From NCBI GenBank assembly GCA_026119935.1, contig JALRMH010000018.1, positions 372,001-436,000 on the forward strand: DNA of 64,000 nucleotides, read 5' to 3'. The stretch is from Endothia cerciana. Lineage: Eukaryota; Ascomycota; Sordariomycetes; Diaporthales; Cryphonectriaceae. The notes beneath the pieces were generated by a model. The model made no database searches and was not told where the DNA came from. It saw only the letters and a list, made by a program, of their open reading frames with translations. Made by a program: the position numbers and the translations under genes. Positions 10,517 to 18,395 of this stretch are shown piece by piece. The first letter of the stretch is position 1. Every line of letters starts with the position of its first letter.

Positions 10517-11197
10517 ATGTCGCAAGCCAAGACCATCGCCATTGTCACCTGCAGCACCCGCGCCCGGCGCCTCAACCCGTACGTCGCCGACTACGTCCGC
10601 GAGGTGCTGCTGACCGGGGAGGGGGGAGGACGGGAGGACATCACGTTCCGGGTGGTCGACATCGCGGCGCAGAACCTGCCGCTCTACGACGAGCCGGAGG
10701 TGCCCTCGCACACGGACGCGAAGGCGCCCACGTACGCGCACGTGCACACGCGGGCGTGGTCGGCGCTGGTGCAGTCGTGCGCGGCCTTCGTCTTCGTCAC
10801 CCCGCAGTACAACTGGAGCGTGCCGGCGGCGCTCAAGAACGCGCTCGACTACCTGTACCACGAGTGGCACAACAAGCCGGCCGGCGTGGTCTCGTACGGC
10901 GCGCGCGGCGGCGCCAAGGGCGCCGCCCACCTGCAGGACATCCTGAAGGGGCTGCGCATGCAGCCCGTCTCGCCGGCCGTGGCGCTGAAGGCCAAGGGCG
11001 AGGACCTGATCGAGCAGTGCGAGAGGGCGGGCGGCAGGGCCACGGACGCGCTGAAAAGGGCCTGGAAGGACGACGGCGCCGAGGAGGGGATCAGGGCCAT
11101 GCTGGGAGAGGTGGTTGACAAGTTGCAGGGACTGCCAGACGGGGGCAGAGAGGGGACCATAGCTGTGCCAGCAGGTGTCTCACAGACGTGTTCATGA
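10517..11197 (+). CDS. NAD(P)H-dependent FMN reductase / quinone reductase
   Basis: Flavodoxin-fold reductase of 226 aa without introns. The start context is AACAACATGT. The N-terminal strand KTIAIVTCSTR is followed by the phosphate-binding region. The family signature TPQYNWSVPAALKNALDYL lies at about residues 95-113, and GARGG about residues 130-134. Proteins of this family pass two electrons from NAD(P)H through FMN to quinones, azo dyes or metals. This gene is not one of the seven classical oosporein genes, but it sits within the cluster, divergent from the exporter. It may keep benzenetriol/tetrol intermediates reduced or cycle the quinone product. The last ~15 residues look unconserved, and a 42-bp dispersed repeat begins at the base after the stop codon. 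Confidence 0.87.
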   Translation: MSQAKTIAIVTCSTRARRLNPYVADYVREVLLTGEGGGREDITFRVVDIAAQNLPLYDEPEVPSHTDAKAPTYAHVHTRAWSALVQSCAAFVFVTPQYNWSVPAALKNALDYLYHEWHNKPAGVVSYGARGGAKGAAHLQDILKGLRMQPVSPAVALKAKGEDLIEQCERAGGRATDALKRAWKDDGAEEGIRAMLGEVVDKLQGLPDGGREGTIAVPAGVSQTCS

Positions 11198-11239
11198 AAT
11201 CTAGCTCTAAACCCCCGCCTCTAGGTGACAAAGAGAGAT
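11198..11239 (+). repeat. 42-bp direct repeat, left copy
   Basis: Matches 12518-12559 with two mismatches over 42 bp. It begins immediately after the FMN reductase stop codon. Similarity stops abruptly after 11239. Confidence 0.9.
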
Positions 11240-12517
11240 ACCTCTCTACCGTATAATTTTCCGTGCTGCTCCTGAAACCTGCCAAGTCCTTAGCTCAAAG
11301 AGACCCTGCTCAGCCTTTCGGCAGATATTATTATCATAGCAGTCGCCCAACAGCGTTGGCGGTATTCTCCTCCGGAGTCTTTAAGAAGACCTCAGACTGC
11401 TTATGAATACTGCAAGAGGAGACCAAGCTGGCTTTTGCAAACCAGCCCGCTCTTCCTTGCACAGATCACTAATAGAAACGAATGCTGTAAAGGCTTTTTT
11501 TAAAATATTAAAGAATATATATTGTTAAAAGAAGTAGGGTTACTAACTTGTTAAATGGCTATCTTACCAGTTGGCTGATAAAGCTTGCACTTTAAGTGTA
11601 GTTAGTTACTCTAGACTAGCTGCTGCAGAAAAAGCATTCTTACCCTAGATCTGTTAGGACTGGTGCGTGCGTTGCGGCGGATAAGCTTGGTGAGCGTCAG
11701 TTAGTTAATCTTCTTGCCCACGAAAACTCACCTTCCTCCAGCACTTTGCATCAGGCTTATTTTAGGCTTGAAATATATAAAACAATATATATAAGTCTAT
11801 TAGCTTCGAGACTTCCTATGGACTCAATCTTAGCTTGAACAGGTTACGAGATAGTTAGTTATTCACACTAGCAGAGAAGGGGTTAGATAGTCCAACTAGT
11901 CGGCACTCGCAAAAAATGCCTTCGAGCTCGCTCTAGTGTGCTAGGGGGTAAACTAATGTCAGAGGGTATATGAGGGAGGTCGTCGGAGCCTCCTCACTGC
12001 TTGCCAGCACTGAGTAAGTGAAGGTATTTACTATAATTTATAACAGTATTTATGTGGTGGAGACCAAGGGGTCTCTCCCCGTTTCTGAGGTGCAAGGCCT
12101 GACCCCGCCTGAAAGGACGGGCATAGCCGTGGCAACCAGGGTGACAGATAAAGACAAGACAATAAAGAAAGGACTAGGTAGTGGACCCTTCACTTGAGTG
12201 ACTGAAAGTGAAGGAGGCCAGCTCTCGGTATATAATACTAGGAATTCTTTCTATAGATTTGTTTAGAGAGAATCAACAAACCACTGCTTACCAAATTGTA
12301 CTATAACTGATGACATATCCCGGTTATGGACGACAAATTTAAACTATTGTTTGTTCTTACTACTTTCTTCTCTCTTTTTCTTTCTTTCCCTAGAAGACAG
12401 ATTATAAAAAAAATAAAAAATAAAAAATTAAGAGCTTGAATATACAACTCTACTTTCTAGTTGCCGCTATAGAACTATAGCTGTGGTAACAAGTGTCTTA
12501 TAGATATATTTATATAG
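11240..12517. mobile_element. AT-rich repeat-derived segment between 42-bp direct repeats
   Basis: About 1.28 kb of AT-rich DNA with many stops in all frames, framed by the 42-bp repeats. It contains one diverged member (about 12060-12290) of a repeat family also present near 15640-15880. The base composition contrasts sharply with the GC-rich genes on both sides. The likely origin is a transposon or LTR fragment that arrived between the reductase and the regulator and was degraded. No transposase or reverse transcriptase motif is recognisable, so the class is unknown. Confidence 0.55.
12060..12290 (+). repeat. Dispersed repeat, copy A (AT-enriched)
   Basis: Can be aligned by eye with 15640-15880. 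Shared blocks include GG-CTTGAC(C)-CCGCC, then AGGAGGCCAGCTC-CGGTAT and ATAGATTT/ACAGATTT. Many differences are C-to-T or G-to-A, which suggests RIP of copy A. Boundaries are approximate. Confidence 0.5.
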
Positions 12518-12559
12518 AATCTAACTCTAAACCCCCGCCTCTAGGTGACAAAAAGAGAT
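12518..12559 (+). repeat. 42-bp direct repeat, right copy
   Basis: Partner of 11198-11239, 1,320 bp away in the same orientation. It ends 52 bp before the stop codon end of the regulator gene. Confidence 0.9.
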
Positions 12560-12611
12560 GCTGTGCGAAGTATACCCTTTTAAGTAACATGAGCCCGGCA
12601 GATGGCCCTCT

Positions 12612-15101
12612 CTAACCCCAGTCCAGCGGCTCGTTAAAGAAGTCCCTCATCGACAGGTCGGGATCTATATCCATCGCCACGCCCTGGAACGGGTTGGCCA
12701 GGTCGTCAAACGCAAAAAGCGATGCTGCCGCGTCCAGATGGGCGGCGCTGGCGGCATCGGGGAAGACACCTGAGGCAGCGGCTGCAGCGGCAGCTGATGT
12801 CGGCGCTGCTGCGTACGCCCCTGCGGCCATCCCTCCGCCCTCCCCGCCTCTTAGCCAGGCAGGAAACGGCGTTACGACATCGCCCATGCCGGTGTTCAGG
12901 CCGGCCACGAAGTCCTCCAGGCGCACGACCATAGTGCTGACGGCGCCCTGGGCGGCGGCGGCGGCAGGGACGACCCCCCCGAGCGCCAGGGCCTCGAGGG
13001 CAGCGCAGGCGTCCACCTTGACGGCGCGCACGGCGGCGGCGGCGCCCGGGCCGTGCGGCTGCACCACGACGGCGATGACCAGCGTCGCGACGGCGGTCCA
13101 GAGCAGCTGCAGCGGCTCGGGCAGCCCGTCCAGCACGTCGGTCTGCTGGCAGGCCGCCCGCAGCGTGGCCACGAGGTCCATGGCGCGCTGCTCGGCGGCG
13201 CGAGCATGGTGCTGGACGAGGCTGGCCGTGCCAGCCGCCTGGTAGTACTGCGCCGCGCCCGCCGCCGCGGGGCTACCAAGGAGGTAGCTGTTCCTGTCGC
13301 CTGCGGCCGCCGGCGGGGAGGGGGGTGGCCTGTCCTTTGTGGATGTAGGAGCGGTGGTGGTGGTGGTGGTGGTGGTGACCTCGCCGCCGCCGGCGGAGAA
13401 GGGCCGCTGCGGGGCGAGCAGGAACGGCCGCTGCACCATGACGCACGCGTGGTAGTAGTGCAGCTGCAGCATCAGGCGCTGGCGCAGCAGCCAGTCCGGC
13501 AGGGTGGGCTCCGGGGCGGAGGCCAGGGAGGGCGGGCCGGGCACGAACCGCAGGTGCGGCGGTAGGGAGGCGAGCCAGGCGTCGAGGCGCGCCATAGGCC
13601 TCGAGAGCTGTTCAGCGTGCGCCTGGAAGCTGAGGGCGTGGCCCGGCGCGGCCTGTGCCCTGCCGGCCGAGAGGCTCGCCGTCAGGATGGCCACAGTGTC
13701 GAGGGCGTCGGCCACGGCGACGGAGAGCTGGGCGAGCTGGGCAGTGCAGGCCGACGGGTGGGCGCCGGCGGCCGGGAGGCCGGGCTCGGGCGGCAGGCCG
13801 CAGCTGATGCACGACCACTGCACCGCCGTGGGCCTCTCCAGCTGCATGGAGCAGTACAGGTCCAGCCAGGCCAGCAGCCACCAGAGCCGCGTGCGGCCGG
13901 CAGCCTCGTCCGGGTCCAGGTGGCCGGGCGGCGCCTGGTGCAGGTAGCAGAAGTGGGCGCGCCGGACGCCCATGCCGGCCATGTGGTAGGCGCTCTCGAT
14001 GTGGCTCGCCTGCAGCAGGTACAGCGCCATGGCGATATAGCACCGGACCGCCCCGACCGCGACGCGCGGGCCCTCCTCGCGCACCCGGTCCCGGCAGGCC
14101 ACGAAGCTCTCGAGGCTCCAGCGGCGCACCGCGTCCGCCGCCGCCTCGTCGTAGCGGCCCGGCCGCCCGAGCCCCAGGAGGCGCGCGCCGGCGCCGGTGG
14201 AGAGGCCGTACTGCATGCCGATGGCGGCCAGGCAGTCGAGGAGCGCCCCGTCGACCGTGCCTGCGGCTCCCGCTGCGGCCGCCGCGGGGGACGAGAGCAG
14301 GACCCCATAGAGGCGCTGGAACCCGGCGTCCGTCATGAGGGGGTATAGGGACCCCGCCTCCCTCCAGAACAGGCGGACGAAGTAGGCCTTCTGCTGGAGG
14401 GTGGGCGCAGCAGCCGGCACAGGGTGGTGCGCGCGGTACGCCGTGCTGCTCGCGCCGAGGGCGCCGAACTGCGGGAGGCTCGGGAACGGGCTGCCGCGCG
14501 CATCGTCACGCGCCAGCGCCGGGGACAGGCGGCGGGAGAAGCGTCTGGCGCGGGCCATTGGCGAGTTGGGCTCGCAGTCGGCCAGGTCGAGGCCGTCGGC
14601 CGCCGGCGCGAACGACGGCACGGGATTGCTAGGGCTCAGGCTGGGGCTACCGCCGCCGCCGCCGCCGCCGCCGCCGGCGGACTGGGGCGTCGCGAAGCTC
14701 AGCGACGAGCGCTGGCTGTCCTCCGGCGAGCTCGTGGTGTTGCTCGCGGCGCCCAGCGCATCTGTGGCCTTCCCGCTGCTCGCCGCGGTGGACGTGGTGG
14801 GGGACGACGCAGGCCCAGCGTCCGGGCCCAGCGCCGCCGCCTCGACGCCCGTGGAGGCGGACCGCCTCTGGCACTGCACGCCCTCGGCAAGACACGGCGG
14901 GCACGGCTTGGGGCCGCATCTGATGCGGAGGAGCCGGCACCTCTTGCACGCCCGGAAGGCACCGGGCTGGGCGCCCGACGACGCCGCCATGGTGGTGGTG
15001 GTGGTGGTGGTGGTGGTGGCCGCTGTCGTGGTCGTGGGTCCCGCCTGGCGCGGCCCACCGCGCCGCTCAGCACCCGAGCTGATGTTGAACGTGTAGAACA
15101 T
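12612..15101 (-). CDS. OpS3: Zn2Cys6 transcription factor, cluster regulator candidate
   Basis: Nuclear DNA-binding activator of 829 aa, read as one uninterrupted frame. The binuclear zinc cluster has Cys52, 55, 62, 67, 70 and 77, with spacing X2-X6-X4-X2-X6. The middle gap of four is shorter than the usual five or more. A fungal-specific regulatory domain follows (about residues 225-520), beginning FVRLFWREAGSLYPLM. Low-complexity tracts are frequent: poly-Thr at residues 23-37, a poly-Gly run near 145-155 and another poly-Thr near 580. Because the first 37 residues are mostly poly-Thr, Met38 is an equally possible start. It is divergent from the PKS at 16906 and flanked on both sides by members of one repeat family. 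The role as pathway activator is inferred from position and from OpS3 in Beauveria. Confidence 0.85.
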   Translation of the reverse strand: MFYTFNISSGAERRGGPRQAGPTTTTAATTTTTTTTTMAASSGAQPGAFRACKRCRLLRIRCGPKPCPPCLAEGVQCQRRSASTGVEAAALGPDAGPASSPTTSTAASSGKATDALGAASNTTSSPEDSQRSSLSFATPQSAGGGGGGGGGSPSLSPSNPVPSFAPAADGLDLADCEPNSPMARARRFSRRLSPALARDDARGSPFPSLPQFGALGASSTAYRAHHPVPAAAPTLQQKAYFVRLFWREAGSLYPLMTDAGFQRLYGVLLSSPAAAAAGAAGTVDGALLDCLAAIGMQYGLSTGAGARLLGLGRPGRYDEAAADAVRRWSLESFVACRDRVREEGPRVAVGAVRCYIAMALYLLQASHIESAYHMAGMGVRRAHFCYLHQAPPGHLDPDEAAGRTRLWWLLAWLDLYCSMQLERPTAVQWSCISCGLPPEPGLPAAGAHPSACTAQLAQLSVAVADALDTVAILTASLSAGRAQAAPGHALSFQAHAEQLSRPMARLDAWLASLPPHLRFVPGPPSLASAPEPTLPDWLLRQRLMLQLHYYHACVMVQRPFLLAPQRPFSAGGGEVTTTTTTTTAPTSTKDRPPPSPPAAAGDRNSYLLGSPAAAGAAQYYQAAGTASLVQHHARAAEQRAMDLVATLRAACQQTDVLDGLPEPLQLLWTAVATLVIAVVVQPHGPGAAAAVRAVKVDACAALEALALGGVVPAAAAAQGAVSTMVVRLEDFVAGLNTGMGDVVTPFPAWLRGGEGGGMAAGAYAAAPTSAAAAAAASGVFPDAASAAHLDAAASLFAFDDLANPFQGVAMDIDPDLSMRDFFNEPLDWG

Positions 15102-15427
15102 AATAGGCCAGCAGCGTCCTACAGCCAGCAGTCAACGTACGTTCTGCTTATGGCCACCGCCCGCCCCCGCCGGCGCACATGGGCACCCTTTTTACTTCGC
15201 CAAGCTTTCCCGCTCTGGCAGAGCCTCCCTCAGTCAGCCGCTCGGTAAGCCCGGAACGCTGGGTCGGCGGGTAGATGAGCCTGCAGGCCTGACGGCAGAC
15301 AGTGTCGTGGGGGTCGTCTCACCGTGCTCACCTCAGCCCTTGTTATCGCTTGTCCCTGCGTTACAACATCATTGGCACTTAGATGGCGAGATAAATACCG
15401 ACGCACTCTGCGGGCCCTGCAGTCTAT

Positions 15428-15495
15428 AACCCTCCCTAACCCTGTTGCTATCCTAACCCTGTTGCTATAACCCTAACCCTTTACGCCCTAACCCT
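15428..15495 (+). repeat. Interstitial telomere-like CCCTAA units
   Basis: Four CCCTAACCCT-like words at 15434-15443, about 15451-15460, 15471-15480 and 15486-15495 are separated by short spacers such as GTTGCTAT. CCCTAA is the usual fungal telomere unit. The array is short and imperfect. Confidence 0.7.
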
Positions 15496-15639
15496 GGGGT
15501 TGCCTACTTACTACTACACTACTACACTACTACGTATCATATACACTTATATAAGAGAGTGTCTAAGTTGGCAGGGAACGTTGGGTCCCGCGCCTCTGCT
15601 TGGCTCGCTAGTCCTGGCCAGTTTCGTGACCTGCATGCC

Positions 15640-15880
15640 GGACGGGTCACCACACGCTGCCCGTTACACAGGGCTTGACACCGCCCGAGAGGAGGTCAGC
15701 GGGCTCTTATAGCCAGAGGGAACAGGCCCTGTGGGCTGGCCGGTCTGAGACGAGGAGGAAGGGGAGTTAAGTGGCCCTCCACACCTTGGGACGCTGGGGG
15801 GTCTGGGAGGAGGCCAGCTCCCGGTATTTACTACTGGGGCCATCTCCACAGATTTAGGCTTGAGAGGACCGGTGGCCCAC
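15640..15880 (+). repeat. Dispersed repeat, copy B (GC-rich)
   Basis: Diverged relative of 12060-12290 in the same orientation, but without the AT shift of copy A. Together they bracket the regulator gene. Possibly LTR or solo-element sequence; boundaries are approximate. Confidence 0.5.
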
Positions 15881-16905
15881 CGCCCGCCACAGACTGTTAC
15901 CATACCTGAACGGCCATCCCCTTTGTTACCTGGCCTCCCCGTCAGGCCCTTAGTTTGATGGGAGGAAACCTAGGCGGCAGACAACACGACACAGCCAATA
16001 CGCGACAGAATAACACCATGGTCGTCCTCACTGGCCCCCCCCTCCCCCCCCGCGGGCCCTCTCCCCGGTTTCGTACCTGTTCACAACCCCCGGCGGTATC
16101 CTGTCTACCCACACACCTACTGTAGGTACCTGGGCCGCCGCCCTACTACCCACGCGGCCCTCGACACGGGGTGGAGATGGGGCCCCAATCCCTAGTCAGT
16201 CATCTTATCAGACGTGCGCTGTCGGCGGCAAGCTCACCGGGCCAGCGCGCCCGTCCGGAGTGTTTGCATTTGGAATAGCGGCGGCCGGCTGGTCGGGATG
16301 GTGCCGAGGTGTTCGCTCCTTGGGGGCCTGGAGGGCGGTGAGCCTCCTTGCGGTAGTTTCAGGTCTTGCTGCCCTCGGCAGGCTTACTCATGTCGTCTCC
16401 GTCCCCCCTGCGCGGGATACCGCCCGGGCGGCTGACGGCTCGATGGCTCCTTGTAGAATGCCCACCTAGGCTTATCTCATTGCCTTACCCTAAGGGGAAG
16501 TCGAGCACGGCGGGGTCCATGCTGAAGCTGCATGTAAGTGCCGCCTGCGTCGGACCGAAGGATCGGGGGAGGAGGCCCGCGGGCAGCCCTTTGCTTACGG
16601 CTGTGCCGTGCTGAGGAGGCTCTGGCGAGGCCCTGGCCGGATGGGATGATCCTGAGGCATCTTATATAGGTGCGCGCGCCTGGCCGTCACGGTGGTCTAT
16701 CGTTCCACAGGCTGTCCAGCTGTGGTGAACTGGGGAAACCGATCTCGTCCGTCATTGCTGTGCGCACACCGGCGGTCTCACCAGAAAGTACTCTACTCTG
16801 CTTTTTTACCGCGTGGGTTCTGCCCGGGCCCTCCCACCTGCATGACATTCTTCCACATCGGCCCCCACGCCCTGCCCCCACGGACGGGACGGGTCGCGTC
16901 GCGCC

Positions 16906-18360
16906 ATGGCGCCGCCGTTCTTCTTTCCCATCTTCGCCGGTCTCGGGTCTGACTCGTTGTTCTCCCAGGCGACCTGGGAGACGGCTGTCGCCGACGCCGA
17001 GGCCGGCCAGTGTGAGCCGTTCCTGAGGGACTGCCTTGGCCTGTTCCGCTCCGAGGTCCAGGACGCGCTCGCCCAGGGCGTCCTGCGCCCGGGGTCCATC
17101 GACCTGGGGGACTTCACCTCCACCGGCTCGCTGCTCCGCCCCGGGAGGCAGTACCACGCCAACGCGGCGGTGCAGCACTCGACGCTGTACCTCATCCAGA
17201 TCCTCAGACACGTCGGCCACACGGAGCATGCGAGGCAGCAGGCGGAGGAGGCACAGCAGCCAGGCCGCATCCGCGGGGTGGCCGGCTTCTGCGCGGGCCT
17301 CCTCCCTGCCGCGGCCCTCAGCCTGGCGGCCGCCCCGGACTCCGCCGCCACCACCACGGTCGGCCTGCTGTCCCAGGCGTACGAGCTCTTCCGCGTGGCC
17401 CTCTGGACCGGCATCCGGAGCGAGGGCCACCGCGCCGAGACCCTCCTCCCCGACGCGGGCCGGGACGGGGGTGGTGGTGATGGTGACCACGACGGCGACG
17501 GCGGCACCGCCCCCCTCCCCGACGCGCCGTGCACCTTTGCGGTCAGCAGGCTCTCGCCCGGCGAGGCGGCGGAGCTCATCGGCCAGGCCGAGGGCAGCAG
17601 CGTCTACGTCTCGGCCCGCCTCGGGCAGGACCGCGTGGCGTTCAGCGGCCGGCCCGCCGAGCTGGCCGCGTTTGTCGGGCAGAGGCTGCCGCCGCGCTGC
17701 CACGCCCGGCCGCTGCGCGTCCACCACCTGTACCACAACCGCCGCCTGCTGTCTGCCGTCAGCGAGCACGTCATGCGGGACCTCGAGCGCCGGGGCAGCC
17801 CGCTGCGGTCCGGGGTCCGGCTCGGCGCGCCGCTGCTGTCGACCACCACGGGGCAGCCCGTGGTGCTGTCGGCGGCCCCCACGCTGGGCGAGCTGGCCCG
17901 CGCCCTCCTGGACATGATCTTCCTCGAGCCGGTGGACTGGGCCGCGCTGCAGGACTCGGTCGTCTCGCTCACGGCCGCGGCGGCCCCGGCGGCGGGCCAG
18001 GGCCGCTGCAGGATCCTGAACTACGGCCCCGGCTACGGCATGTCCACGGCCTACGGGGGCGCCCTGGCCGGCCACGTCGAGATCGTGGACGCCTCCGCGG
18101 CCACGGCGCCGCGGCCTGCCCACGGCGGCGGCGCCGACCTTGCCATCGTCGGCATGGCCGTGGACCTCCCGGGCGCCCCGGACGCCGATGCGCTCTGGGA
18201 CTCGCAGATGCAGGGCATCAACTCCTGTTCCGAGGTGAGTGTGGGACTCCGGCTGATGATGATGAGGCCGCCTGTACCCTGGCTGACGGTGACCGCTGTG
18301 CAGATACCGAAGAACAGGTTTGACCTGGACGACTACTACAACAATAGTAAAAGTAACAGT

Positions 18361-18395
<35 letters not shown>

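Larger units (their letters stand above)
15102..16905. promoter_or_regulatory. Long divergent spacer, regulator / PKS, invaded by repeats
   Basis: 1.8 kb separate the two start codons. The middle holds telomere-like units (15428-15495), a CTACTACA tandem run (about 15505-15533) and repeat copy B (about 15640-15880). The PKS-proximal 250 bp contains one GCTGTCCAG (near 16712-16720), the reverse complement of the CTGGACAGC element in the exporter promoter. I did not find the full TTTTGGAC octamer here. Short open frames between 16214 and 16614 look spurious. Confidence 0.5.
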
